Shown here: in pieces, positions 8,489 through 17,606 of the stretch
Layout of the letters: each line of letters opens with the position of its first letter
How positions within the stretch are numbered: position 1 is the stretch's first letter
DNA from: an uncultured Sphingobacteriaceae bacterium
Lineage (GTDB): Bacteria > Bacteroidota > Bacteroidia > Sphingobacteriales > Sphingobacteriaceae
Direction: 5' to 3'
DNA length: 64,000 bases
Assembly: GCA_946887045.1 (NCBI GenBank)
Contig: CAMPKC010000011.1
Coordinates: forward strand, 1-64,000
Position numbers and translations under genes: made by a program
The notes under the pieces: model-generated
The model's input: only the letters and a program-made list of their open reading frames with translations
Databases searched by the model: none
What the model was told of the DNA's origin: nothing

Positions 8489-10915
8489 TTATTTAACAGA
8501 AAAAACTGCTTTACCAAACAATGGCCTTAGGTTATTGATATCCAAGCCTTGCGCAATCACAAAGAAATCCCCCTTTACATCATTGGTGAAAAAACTAAAG
8601 CTATTCTTTCCGCTCGAGTTCGTTCCAAAATTAGGATTCCAGTAAAGCGTGGTTTCTACAGCTGGAGTATTAATATTTTCCTTCTCGAAATCTGTAAGAG
8701 GGAATGGTTTAGGCAGTATAATATTTTTCAAAACCAGTTCTGCCAGTTCGTCTCCGCTGGTGCGGCAACGGTATACCACCGGACCATTTCTAGAGGAATA
8801 GACTTTGCCCTCTTCGGGAGGATAACCATCAGTAGGGTGGTTTTCGCAATTTAGAATATTGTTTCGGCAGATATAGGCCTCACAGCCCACAACATTGTTT
8901 GAGAAAACGGCCGCATTCTTTCGGGTATCTGTGGATTTGCCCTTCAATTCCACTGTTTTTAGCAGAAATCCACTCCCCGCCTTAGTTAGATCAGCAGGTT
9001 TATTATTGTCAAACACATTGAAAATTGTCGGGATATACAATGCATTACCCTTCGCTATACGCTTATCATATTCTCGTTCATAATTATTGAAGCTAACAGT
9101 ATATCTTTCAAAAAACTCGGCACCAGCCTTCATTGTCCATTTATTACCCCGGCTTGAAGTCAACGATTCCGGTTTGATGGAAAATGTGTTATCCCCGGCT
9201 ACATCAAACACTACACCTTTCTCTTTCGAAATTAAAACCAGCTTTTGTAAGTCAACCTTTCTTTTTGAATTGGATTTTACGGTGCCGGTAATACCGCCGG
9301 TATTTTCCAGCAGTTTTAAGGGTCCGCGTGAGATATAATTTGTAAACTCTTTGGTTCCACTGTGCAACCAGTGTTTGGTTATTAACAGATCGTCTATGTC
9401 CTTTTCGATAGTTTGGGGGATGTAGAGCTTACAATTTCTTCCTTCAAGGAAGCGATAGTAATATGAATTTAATATGGTGCGATAGGTGTCGGGATCAATC
9501 CGGGATTTTTCGACCACGGCTACAGACAGGTTTGAGGCCACCGGATTCCCGTCCTGGTTGGTTACCTCTAAATTCACCAGAACTTTCTTTCGGCTTCCAT
9601 AATCCTTCTGTTCGGTACTTAACTTCACTGTGTAGTCCTCCTCTCCCGACTTATTAAGAATTAACCGTTCACATTTTATGTTATCACCCTCATCCAGTAA
9701 AAAAACACTCACCACATCTTTCGGCATATCTTTAAAAATAAACGGCACATTAACAGAATCACCCGGAGGAATCGTTAGAGAGACCGCCTGCAAAACCTCA
9801 TTGAGTGTTCTGAAACCCAGCACAACCTTCCCGTTTTCGCCCTGGTTTTTAACGGAAGCGGTAAGTCGTTTCCGCTCTTGCGATACGGATAAGCTATAGC
9901 CTTTTTCTTCAATTATTACCGGAGTGCCTGAACTCTGACTATTCTTGCCACCAATATAATTTATGCTGTAGGTCGCACCCTTTATGGGCTTAAAAAGCAC
10001 GGTTCCGGTTCCATAATGATTAGTTTTAAAGCGCCTGATCTCTCTACCATTCTCCAACAGGCTAAGTTCTGTGCTTACCGGATATTTATTAATATCCGAT
10101 GCTTCAACTACTATCCTGGAATTAAACCCTGGAATTAAATTGCCGCCCTCCGGAAAAATTTTCAGCCGTACCGGATTCGACTCGTGCCGCAGGTTAAGTT
10201 CAAGCTCTGCGAAATCAGAATTTCTGTTGAAAACAGCCCTCACTTTTAAACTCCTGTCATCCGCAATTTGTGGGTAAGTGAAATTAATCTCTGCCTCACC
10301 AAAATTGTTCGTGGTAATTCGAGCACTTTTCAGCACCTTCTTATCATCAATCAATTCATAATTACCCCTAACTCCCTTTTGCAGGTGTATACCTTCTTTA
10401 AGTTTAATTACAACCTGCACGGGTTGCCCTCTTTTTATGTTAGCGGTATCAGTTACGGATGCACTTGCCTCCAACCTTTTTGTAACGTTTCGCTGTACTT
10501 TTATAGCTTGAACGAAAATATCTTCTTCTTTGAAATTGATCATCCTGTCGGTATACGCGTACAGGTAATAATTTCCGTCTTTAAGTGTATCGGGTAAAAG
10601 AATATCGCCGTGACTTCTGATGTCGTATACCGGAAACTGCTCCGCTATCATCACCTGCTTTTTTTCGTCGGTGATGCGAACATATAACACTTTATTATCT
10701 ATTACTTTCCCGTCGAGTATGTATGCCTTAAACCAGATATCTTCGTTCTGGGAATATGTGCTTTTATCAAGATGCAAAAACAGGTGAGTAAAGGGATTTT
10801 CAGCATTATAAAGTGAGAGCCGCTGATTTAGTCTTTCAAGAATAGCTACCGGATTTACGAAGGCCAGAATGCCTGTAAGTAAAAACGTTAAGCAGGCTAT
10901 TTTAATCGCTTTCAT
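8489..10915 (-). CDS. Large MG2 (macroglobulin-like) domain surface protein
   Basis: 808 residues starting at MKAIKIACLTFLL, which gives a clean signal peptide; a start 40 codons upstream would not. Residues about 45-140 show the MG2 pattern (FLHLDKSTYSQNEDIWFKAY, then DGNYYLYAYTDRM). Several further beta-sandwich repeats follow, with a C-terminal part (LYWNPNFGTNSSGKNSFSFF) typical of Bacteroidota macroglobulin/TonB-plug-associated proteins. It has no thioester motif of true alpha-2-macroglobulin. Likely periplasmic or outer-membrane associated. Specific function unknown. Confidence 0.8.
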   Translation of the reverse strand: MKAIKIACLTFLLTGILAFVNPVAILERLNQRLSLYNAENPFTHLFLHLDKSTYSQNEDIWFKAYILDGKVIDNKVLYVRITDEKKQVMIAEQFPVYDIRSHGDILLPDTLKDGNYYLYAYTDRMINFKEEDIFVQAIKVQRNVTKRLEASASVTDTANIKRGQPVQVVIKLKEGIHLQKGVRGNYELIDDKKVLKSARITTNNFGEAEINFTYPQIADDRSLKVRAVFNRNSDFAELELNLRHESNPVRLKIFPEGGNLIPGFNSRIVVEASDINKYPVSTELSLLENGREIRRFKTNHYGTGTVLFKPIKGATYSINYIGGKNSQSSGTPVIIEEKGYSLSVSQERKRLTASVKNQGENGKVVLGFRTLNEVLQAVSLTIPPGDSVNVPFIFKDMPKDVVSVFLLDEGDNIKCERLILNKSGEEDYTVKLSTEQKDYGSRKKVLVNLEVTNQDGNPVASNLSVAVVEKSRIDPDTYRTILNSYYYRFLEGRNCKLYIPQTIEKDIDDLLITKHWLHSGTKEFTNYISRGPLKLLENTGGITGTVKSNSKRKVDLQKLVLISKEKGVVFDVAGDNTFSIKPESLTSSRGNKWTMKAGAEFFERYTVSFNNYEREYDKRIAKGNALYIPTIFNVFDNNKPADLTKAGSGFLLKTVELKGKSTDTRKNAAVFSNNVVGCEAYICRNNILNCENHPTDGYPPEEGKVYSSRNGPVVYRCRTSGDELAELVLKNIILPKPFPLTDFEKENINTPAVETTLYWNPNFGTNSSGKNSFSFFTNDVKGDFFVIAQGLDINNLRPLFGKAVFSVK

Positions 10916-11070
10916 TAATTCTGAAAAAATGAATTGGAAATATACTGTTTTTGTGAAACATAAACTGCTACAGCCAGTCCCATTACATCTTAGCCTTATC
11001 CGTAAATTTCGGTTTTTTGAAAACAAACCACACATCTAAACGAAAGACATGAAGTCATTTTAGTACTTGG

Positions 11071-11104
11071 TTTGTTGATTTCTCACGAAATTCGCTTAAT
11101 TTTC
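11071..11104 (+). promoter_or_regulatory. Candidate promoter of the HipA-like/DUF3037 pair
   Basis: TTTG at 11071-11074, 22 bp, then TAATTTTC at 11097-11104, one mismatch from TAnnTTTG. It lies 16 bp before the ATG. Confidence 0.35.
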
Positions 11105-11120
11105 AGCAAAATCGACATTC

Positions 11121-11906
11121 ATGATGCCGGAGCTCAGGACCGTAAATGTAACCAGATATGTAACACCCTTGCGTGAAGGCGGTTCGCTGCCCGCTATTGC
11201 CGAAGCAGATGATGGATTTTTATATGTGCTGAAGTTTAGAGGAGCGGGTCAGGGAGTAAAGGCTCTTATTGCAGAGCTTATTGGAGGCGAAATCGCCAGA
11301 ACACTAGGATTTAAAGTTCCTGAGCTGGTGCTTGCAAATCTTGACGAAGCCTTCGGGCGCACAGAACCCGATGAAGAGATACAGGACCTGCTGAAGTTTA
11401 GCACCGGTCTTAACCTTGCGTTGCATTACCTCTCCGGAGCCATTACTTTTGATCCGATTGTATTCGAGGTCGATGCCAGAACTGCCTCATCGATAGTTTG
11501 GCTTGACTGTCTGCTGATGAATGTAGACCGTACGGCACGCAACACGAACATGTTAATGTGGAATAAAGAACTGTGGTTAATAGACCATGGTGCCGCCCTG
11601 TACTTTCATCACTCATGGCAAAATTGGAAAGAACAGGCAATACGCCCGTTTACTTTTATTAAGGATCATGTGCTTCTACCCTTATCCAGTCAGTTGACCG
11701 AAGTAAACGACGAGCTAAAATCAGTGTTAACGGCAGAACGTATTCAAGCGATTGTTTCTTTAATACCTGCCGGGTGGCTGAATGAGGACGTATTCAATGA
11801 TCCGGAAGAACAGCGACAAGCCTATGCAAGCTTTCTTTTGTCGCGGATACAGTCTTCAGAAATTTTTATTAAAGAAGCCCAACATGCAAGAGAAACACTT
11901 ATTTGA
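11121..11906 (+). CDS. HipA-like protein kinase-fold protein
   Basis: 261 residues, much shorter than true HipA (about 440). An N-terminal lobe has a beta strand with lysine (FLYVLKFRGAGQG, about residues 34-46) and a helix (ALIAELIGGEIARTLGF). The C-lobe has the catalytic loop MNVDRTARNTNML and the metal-binding motif WLIDHGAALYF. This matches the HipA/PI-kinase-like fold with an intact catalytic Asp and Asn. It overlaps by 23 bp with a DUF3037 gene, a pairing I recognise as recurrent. It is often loosely annotated in databases. Whether it acts as a toxin kinase or in another pathway is not known. Confidence 0.82.
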   Translation: MMPELRTVNVTRYVTPLREGGSLPAIAEADDGFLYVLKFRGAGQGVKALIAELIGGEIARTLGFKVPELVLANLDEAFGRTEPDEEIQDLLKFSTGLNLALHYLSGAITFDPIVFEVDARTASSIVWLDCLLMNVDRTARNTNMLMWNKELWLIDHGAALYFHHSWQNWKEQAIRPFTFIKDHVLLPLSSQLTEVNDELKSVLTAERIQAIVSLIPAGWLNEDVFNDPEEQRQAYASFLLSRIQSSEIFIKEAQHARETLI

Positions 11907-12267
11907 GTATGCTGTTATTCGTGTTGTGCCGAAGGTGGAGCGCGAAGAATTTATAAACACCGGGATTATTCTCTACTGCTCTAAGCTGAAATTCCTGAGG
12001 GCTGTATACTGTTTAAATCCTGAACGCATAAGATCGCTTAACCCCGATCTGAACATCAACGATCTTGAAAAAAACCTTCAGGCGTTTGTGAAAATTTGCG
12101 AGGGTACACAAGATAGCGGGCCGATAGGCCAGCTTGATGCCCCTTCCCGCTTTCGATGGCTTACAGCAACGCGAAGCACGGTTTTACAAACTTCGAAAGT
12201 GCATCCAGGCTTCTGTACCGATCCATTAGAAACCATTACCAAATTGGAAAAGGATTTGGTACTTTGA
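11884..12267 (+). CDS. DUF3037 family protein, partner of HipA-like kinase
   Basis: 127 residues starting at MQEKHLFEYAVIRVVP, inside the end of the HipA-like gene (23-bp overlap, different frame), which implies translational coupling. The opening EYAVIRVVPKVEREEFINTGIILYC is the signature of DUF3037. The C-terminal half contains FRWLTATRSTVLQTSKVHPG, also conserved in that family. There are no membrane segments. Function is unknown; the tight overlap suggests it forms a complex with, or regulates, the kinase-fold protein. Confidence 0.8.
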   Translation: MQEKHLFEYAVIRVVPKVEREEFINTGIILYCSKLKFLRAVYCLNPERIRSLNPDLNINDLEKNLQAFVKICEGTQDSGPIGQLDAPSRFRWLTATRSTVLQTSKVHPGFCTDPLETITKLEKDLVL

Positions 12268-12292
12268 TTTACCCCCATACTCAACCCGACAA

Positions 12293-13030
12293 TTATTTCG
12301 TATGCAGCTTTTCCAACAGCACAACCATACTCTCTAACGAACAAGGTGAAAAGTATTTTTTATCCGTTGTCGGATCGGTAGTACCACCTGACACAATACC
12401 AACAACTAATCCTTGTTCGTCTACTACGGGTGCTCCGCTTAATCCTCCAAACTTTTCCGGAACGATAACATCCTTTAAAAGCAACCTGTTGCCGATGGTT
12501 TTATAATATTCAAATTCATACACTCTTTGCGAACCACTCGTCATCGTACGGGTCCAGCCGACCGCATAAAGCTTTTCGCCCGAATTTAGGGCTGTTTTCC
12601 TGATTTCTAATGGCTTAATCTGCGAGTGATTTTCTTCTATTGAAAAGAGCAACCAGTCTTTGTCGTACGTTGATTTAGCATCGAGAAAATCGCTTTGATC
12701 ATCATTCAAAAGTTTATCGGTAATTATAAGCTCAGCTTCTTTGTTTAAGGGATACATTGACCACGATCTGATTTCATTGCCAAATGCCACCGTATTCATT
12801 TTATCCATCCTGATGATTTTTAAAAGATGTTTAGCTGTGACTGCAAACGTATCAGAACCGTATTTTATAAGAAATCCGCAGCTAAACCTGGACTGATCGT
12901 ACTTTGGATTGTAGAAACTGATTTTGTTTACCAGACTTATTTCCGGAAATTTTTTTTCGGAAACCTTTTCCTGACCGGAACATCCGAAAGCAAACAGGCA
13001 GGCAATTAAAATGAATTGAATGTATTTCAT
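12293..13030 (-). CDS. Trypsin-like serine protease lipoprotein
   Basis: 245 residues from MKYIQFILIACLFAFGC, a lipoprotein signal with the cysteine at residue 17; longer starts lack a proper signal. The chymotrypsin-fold triad can be placed: His in VTAKHLL, Asp in KDWLLFS, Ser in FGGLSGAPVVDEQG (GxSGxP). The C-terminal LVVGIVSGG strand follows. It would be a membrane-anchored, single-domain protease without a PDZ domain. It converges with the HipA-like/DUF3037 genes (25 bp between stops). Substrate unknown. Confidence 0.8.
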   Translation of the reverse strand: MKYIQFILIACLFAFGCSGQEKVSEKKFPEISLVNKISFYNPKYDQSRFSCGFLIKYGSDTFAVTAKHLLKIIRMDKMNTVAFGNEIRSWSMYPLNKEAELIITDKLLNDDQSDFLDAKSTYDKDWLLFSIEENHSQIKPLEIRKTALNSGEKLYAVGWTRTMTSGSQRVYEFEYYKTIGNRLLLKDVIVPEKFGGLSGAPVVDEQGLVVGIVSGGTTDPTTDKKYFSPCSLESMVVLLEKLHTK

Positions 13031-13196
13031 AAAAGCGTTTAGGCCTCGGAAATATGGCATTTTATCACCCTTTATTGGGTACATTCTTTATAAATCCACA
13101 ATGGCCTGGTCATCTAAAATACTTAACTCATCCGGTTTCCTAAAATACGATTTTGTCTCATAGATGCAGATCTATTATCCAGCGGATAGTAAGAAG

Positions 13197-14315
13197 CTAA
13201 AATGCAAGCCGGAGTGACAAGCCAAATCGTCCTGTTTGCACATTTGCGTCGGGCGACAAATAAAAATTAGGTCTCCAATCGAAGCTAAAATTTAAAGGTA
13301 AATCTGGAATGTTGTACTCCAAACCCGTCACCGGCACTAAAACAACATCCGTATTTTCGTTGGCTACTAACAATTGAGGGCCTATACCGATGTACCAGTT
13401 AAGCTCAGGAACACCTTTTAAAGGGAAGTTTTGCTCTACCTGCGCGCCTATGCCTACCAAATCCCCTTCAAAAAATACTATCGCCGCATCGAGGGAAAGA
13501 TTTCTTTTAAATCTGTGTTTGATGTTAGGGCCCAATCCTGCGGATCCCGATCCAAAATCAACACGCAATCCAACAGCGTTGGATGAAGCCCGCTGAACGT
13601 CCCGACCCTTCTGTTTTTCCGGCGCGGCTACAGTCCTGCTTTGTTTAGCGGGCTTTTTGGGTTGAGCCTTCGCTACAGCAGTCTTTTTTTCAGGTGTTGG
13701 TTTGGGTTTAGTCTGTTGCGAGGTCGTTTTAGGCGTGGTCTTCACAGCATCTGTCTCGGCTATATCCTTGTTTGCAGTTGCAGCAGGTGCTTTTTTTGAA
13801 AGCTCTTCAGAGGGCTTTTCGAGTTTTGCCAAAGCTTCAGAAGATGGCTTATTTTGAACCTTCTGCTGAGTGTTTGAATTTTCTTGTTTTAAATCTGCCA
13901 GTTCACGAGCCTGCACCTTGTCGCTTTGGGCGTTCATTTGACTAATTGCCATAAGTTTAGCCGACATACTCCCTGAAGCATCGGGCTTATATTTTACATT
14001 AAGTTTAAATACGGAAGGAGACTTCGAAGCAGCAGCATTAGCGCCGGCGAGCAAAAGGATTGTTTTCGCCTGTGGTTTAACTAAAACCCAGGTACTAGCC
14101 CTTTTATAATAGAAAGAGTTGCGACTTTTGTTATTGATAGTGACGTACTTACCATTACAAGAGATGTTCCCTGATTTGTCGCTAACATGAGCGATAACAT
14201 TCGCCTGAATGTAGAGTTCTGGATTTACATAACAACTTATAGAAACGGAACCTTCTTTCTGTTGAGCCAAGCCGGCATGATAGACAAACAGGAATAGCAA
14301 CAGAATATATCTCAT
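13197..14315 (-). CDS. Secreted protein with low-complexity linker and C-terminal beta-barrel
   Basis: 372 residues. Signal peptide 1-17 (LLLFLFVYHAGLA). A beta-rich N-terminal domain of about 110 residues. A Lys/Pro/Ala/Gln-rich linker, about 125-245 (KAQPKKPAKQ-like). Then a C-terminal domain of about 120 residues with alternating strands ending FGLSLRLAF, the pattern of a small outer-membrane beta-barrel with terminal Phe. The linker would span the periplasm and could touch peptidoglycan. No named family is recognised; function unknown. Confidence 0.65.
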   Translation of the reverse strand: MRYILLLFLFVYHAGLAQQKEGSVSISCYVNPELYIQANVIAHVSDKSGNISCNGKYVTINNKSRNSFYYKRASTWVLVKPQAKTILLLAGANAAASKSPSVFKLNVKYKPDASGSMSAKLMAISQMNAQSDKVQARELADLKQENSNTQQKVQNKPSSEALAKLEKPSEELSKKAPAATANKDIAETDAVKTTPKTTSQQTKPKPTPEKKTAVAKAQPKKPAKQSRTVAAPEKQKGRDVQRASSNAVGLRVDFGSGSAGLGPNIKHRFKRNLSLDAAIVFFEGDLVGIGAQVEQNFPLKGVPELNWYIGIGPQLLVANENTDVVLVPVTGLEYNIPDLPLNFSFDWRPNFYLSPDANVQTGRFGLSLRLAF

Positions 14316-14618
14316 GGGTATGTTAAAGATGTTTTCGGATTTGTATTACAGATATTTGCAGCGAATTGTTTTCGTGGTACATTCCGTTTCTGGTTTAAGG
14401 GCCCGGGAGAGCTCCCGAAAATAACGATCATAATGTCTCGCTACGCTCCACAAAGGGTGTTAATAAGGCGTATCACCAAAGCATTTTAATACAGTCGATT
14501 CTAAAGGCTTTTGAATAGCAATTAATAGCACTTACAATACGCACCTTGTCTTTCGACAATCCCTATCTAGTAAATTGGGATGGCATATCATTGGCAAATC
14601 CTATCGGATAATTACCTC
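14316..14618. other. Intergenic region without recognised gene
   Basis: About 300 bases between two minus-strand genes. A short GC-rich inverted repeat (CGGGAG-AG-CTCCCG) is visible near 14405-14420. No T-run follows it and no coding frame with a plausible start is seen. Confidence 0.4.
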
Positions 14619-16016
14619 CTACTTTACAAGCTCATTCATATACTTCTCCAGCATAGTATAGCCATCGCTCATTTTGATGTTACGATCTTTTGGATTTTTA
14701 GGATCTAAACGGTTCTTTATTTCCCATGCATCAGGCATTCCATCGCGATCCGTATCTTGGGGAGCGGTGGACGATTTAAGCTCTGGCCATCCTCCAATAT
14801 TTTTCTGACTATCAATTATCCCTTTTTTCGCACCATAAACACCACTGCCGACAGGTGCTAGTTTACCCGAAGCTTCTGCTATAACCCTTGTATCCACTGC
14901 ATCCCTCACAGGAAACACAGCTCCGACCTTAGCCAGAACCGACTTATAAGCGTCTTTAGCAGATTGGGTAAAAGGTTTTTCTACCTGAAACTCTTCATTT
15001 GCCCTGATATTTGCTATAGAACCTACTTTACTTACATCCACTCCCTTCCAGTTATTTTTAGTCATGCTCTCTTCTCCTTCCATTACATTGCCAGAAAAAT
15101 ACCATTTAGCATAGCCTTTAGCTGCTCCCTTACGCGATTCATATGATGGGGCTGCAAAATAATGTTCACGAGAAGTAGCGGGTCCGGGTTTATAATAATT
15201 ATTTACCCAATTAATGTTGCATTTTGCCAAAGGCGAATTCACTTCAAGTTCTCCCCCGTAAATTGCTCCAGATTTCCCCCAATTATAAATCACATTATTT
15301 CTGTAATCGCATAAAGCAACGGTATCGTGAGAGCGTGCGCCATTTACCCTTGGTGAACGGCTGGCATTATGTGCAATTAAGTTATGATGGTAACTAGCAT
15401 ATTGTCCGCCCCACTGTGAGGCATAACTCCGGGCTCCCTTAGTGTCAAACGAATTGTAAAGACCTTCACTCAAAATACACCATTGTACGGTGATAAATTT
15501 ATTATCGTAGCAGGTATGGCTTTCTTCATTAGACCAGCTTAAGGAACAATGGTCGATAATTACATTCTTACAATTCTCCGTTCCTAAAGCAGATAAATCT
15601 GCCAGGCCAGCTTCATCGCCAGGCCTGAACCTCATGTACCGGATAATCAGATTATCTCCGCTAAACTTAAGGCATCCATTTTTTATACATATACCATCAC
15701 CCGGAGCGGTTTGTCCAGCCAAGGTAATGTTTGACCGACCTACTTTAACCAGACCGTTGCTTAAGCTTATATTACCTGAGACACAAAAAACAATAGTAAT
15801 AGGCTCGTTTCCGGGAGTATTCAAAGCAGCTCTTAAACTTCCTGGCGACTCGTCGCCGTTTAGATTCGTTACTTCAATTACCTGGCCTCCTCGTCCACCC
15901 GACGTGAACTTTCCATATCCTTCAGCACCTGGAAATGCCAGTTGTTGTGAAAAAGAATCATATATAACACTTGTAAAAAATAAGACAACCAGAGTGACAC
16001 GTGTAAAATGAAGCAT
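14619..16016 (-). CDS. Polysaccharide lyase family 1-like pectate lyase
   Basis: 465 residues, secreted. The start at 16016 (MLHFTRVTLVVLFF) is chosen because a start 7 codons earlier overlaps the promoter -7 element. After the signal peptide comes LAFPGAEGYGKFTSGGRGG, typical of PL1 enzymes. Beta-helix turns follow: LRAALNT, DHCSLSWSNEES, and a HHNLIAHNASRSPRVNG catalytic region with the R-x-P-R element. Near the C-terminus DTDRDGMPDAWE is a calcium-binding thrombospondin-3-like repeat used in Bacteroidota. It should cleave pectate by beta-elimination outside the inner membrane. Confidence 0.88.
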   Translation of the reverse strand: MLHFTRVTLVVLFFTSVIYDSFSQQLAFPGAEGYGKFTSGGRGGQVIEVTNLNGDESPGSLRAALNTPGNEPITIVFCVSGNISLSNGLVKVGRSNITLAGQTAPGDGICIKNGCLKFSGDNLIIRYMRFRPGDEAGLADLSALGTENCKNVIIDHCSLSWSNEESHTCYDNKFITVQWCILSEGLYNSFDTKGARSYASQWGGQYASYHHNLIAHNASRSPRVNGARSHDTVALCDYRNNVIYNWGKSGAIYGGELEVNSPLAKCNINWVNNYYKPGPATSREHYFAAPSYESRKGAAKGYAKWYFSGNVMEGEESMTKNNWKGVDVSKVGSIANIRANEEFQVEKPFTQSAKDAYKSVLAKVGAVFPVRDAVDTRVIAEASGKLAPVGSGVYGAKKGIIDSQKNIGGWPELKSSTAPQDTDRDGMPDAWEIKNRLDPKNPKDRNIKMSDGYTMLEKYMNELVK

Positions 16017-16034
16017 ATTTGATTGGTAATTTGT

Positions 16035-16042
16035 CAAATCTA
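16035..16042 (-). promoter_or_regulatory. Candidate -7 element of the pectate lyase gene
   Basis: TAGATTTG on the minus strand matches TAnnTTTG. It covers the alternative ATG at 16037, so translation most likely starts at 16016, about 14 nt after the predicted transcription start. Confidence 0.4.
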
Positions 16043-16142
16043 CATAGAGAGTCGAATGCGTTTGTGTACTTATTTTACATAAAATTGTAGGATATTATAG
16101 TTTTCCTTCGTGCAATTCTCCTGCGCGGAAGCCTCTCCTCCT

Positions 16143-17030
16143 TTACTTCAACTTTTCACTAAAAAAATCAACCGTACGTTTCCAGGCCAGCTCTGCCGCT
16201 GCTTTATCATATCGCGGTGTTGTATCGTTATGAAATCCATGATTAACATTGGGATAAATGTATGCCGTATACTCTTTTTTATGTTCTTTTAAAGCAGCCT
16301 CGTAGGCCGGCCATCCGGCATTAACGCGTGTGTCAAGTTCTGCATAATGTAATAGCAGGGGTGCTTTTATTTTGGGGACCTCCTCAATCGCAGGCTGACC
16401 TCCATAAAATGGTACAGCTGCAGCCAGATCCGGAATTCTCACTGCCATCATGTTCGCAATTCCTCCGCCAAAGCAGAAACCTACGACACCGACTTTACCA
16501 TTACAGTTTTTGTGTTTTTTTAAATAGTCGTATGCAGCTAGAAAATCTTCCGACATTTCATTTCTATCCCGTTTGCTTTGCATGTCGCGGCCTTCATCGT
16601 CATTACCGGGATAACCGCCTAATGGACTTAAAGCATCAGGAGCTAGCGAAACGAATCCCGCCAAAGCGGCTCTTCTTGCAACATCTTCAATGTGCGGATT
16701 CAAACCCCGGTTTTCGTGAACAACGATTATTCCACCCAATTTCTTTTTGGTATCCACCGGCATCGACAACAAGGCCTTGATCGTTCCGCCCCCTTTTGGA
16801 GATTGATAGTTAATGTATTCCGATTTTAGACGCGGATCATCCTTTTTAATCTGGATTTTTTCCTGGTAATCAGGAGAGAGAAAACTCATTAATGAACCTA
16901 CAGTAAGTCCCCCGACAGCGAACGCAGATAGTTTTTGCACAAACTCTCGTCTGTTAACACGGTTGTGGGCATAATCGTCGTAGAGATCAAACACTTCCTG
17001 TTTAATGTCTTCTTTTTTGATTTCGTTCAT
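16143..17030 (-). CDS. Dienelactone hydrolase family protein with twin-arginine-like signal
   Basis: 295 residues from [11 protein letters not shown]; an ATG 4 codons earlier is possible. The N-terminus has [20 protein letters not shown], a Tat-like signal or anchor. The alpha/beta-hydrolase body carries the DLH triad: Cys nucleophile in [10 protein letters not shown], Asp in [10 protein letters not shown], His in NVNHGFHND. Such enzymes hydrolyse esters or lactones. It directly follows the truncated YdeI gene (stop and start separated by 1 bp), so the two are probably co-transcribed. Substrate unknown. Confidence 0.85.
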   Translation of the reverse strand: MNEIKKEDIKQEVFDLYDDYAHNRVNRREFVQKLSAFAVGGLTVGSLMSFLSPDYQEKIQIKKDDPRLKSEYINYQSPKGGGTIKALLSMPVDTKKKLGGIIVVHENRGLNPHIEDVARRAALAGFVSLAPDALSPLGGYPGNDDEGRDMQSKRDRNEMSEDFLAAYDYLKKHKNCNGKVGVVGFCFGGGIANMMAVRIPDLAAAVPFYGGQPAIEEVPKIKAPLLLHYAELDTRVNAGWPAYEAALKEHKKEYTAYIYPNVNHGFHNDTTPRYDKAAAELAWKRTVDFFSEKLK

Positions 17031-17031
17031 A

Positions 17032-17511
17032 TTAGGCTGCATAGATATTATCTAAATTAAATAAATAACCTAAATGGTGTTCGTTTGTAACGAGGATGAA
17101 ACGAAAATAAAGAATAACTAAAGTTTCAAACCGGGGAAAAATTCGGGACTCCCAGGTCCCGGTATTCTTAGCGATATCAACAAGCTGTTGCCCGGAGTGG
17201 GTCATTAATCCCTGTTGGATCATTCGCTCTGCGCGTTCTCTGTTGGGTTTGCTCCATTTGCTTTTAGGGTTGCGGGGCGTAAAGGTCAGATAATAACTTT
17301 CAGCATCTCTCTTTTTCGCCAGGCTATCGATCCATCCAAAACATAGAGCCTCTTCGGTAGCATCATTGATATTGATGCTTGGCACTTTACTTTTTTTATG
17401 ATACAGGATGAGCCAAACAGATTTCTCTGATTGGCTGTTCTCTTCCAGCCAATTTCTCCATTCCGCTCTCGTTGGAGCATAAACAGCCTGTTTTCCATCT
17501 TTAGTTTCCAT
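17032..17511 (-). CDS. YdeI-type protein, C-terminally truncated
   Basis: 159 residues. The first 125 or so match YdeI/OmdA-type proteins well: [52 protein letters not shown] and [20 protein letters not shown]. After GTW the family continues with a helical C-terminal domain rich in conserved R/K and S (about 60-70 residues, the OmdA module). Here the frame instead runs into an unrelated tail ([16 protein letters not shown]...) of about 35 residues. The gene therefore looks 3'-deleted. The protein may be inactive or may keep only the N-terminal module. Confidence 0.7.
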   Translation of the reverse strand: METKDGKQAVYAPTRAEWRNWLEENSQSEKSVWLILYHKKSKVPSININDATEEALCFGWIDSLAKKRDAESYYLTFTPRNPKSKWSKPNRERAERMIQQGLMTHSGQQLVDIAKNTGTWESRIFPRFETLVILYFRFILVTNEHHLGYLFNLDNIYAA

Positions 17512-17606
17512 AACCGTAAATTAAAACGGCGTTATGACAGCCTTATGGCAGTAGAATAAGTTTATAGCAATTTTACTTTAGAGATGCAGGGCCTCCAGGG
17601 AAACAA

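Noticed and set aside
8549..10597. Open frames on the + strand opposite the MG2-domain gene
   Set aside because: They carry no recognisable domains or starts and mirror the coding bias of the real minus-strand gene.
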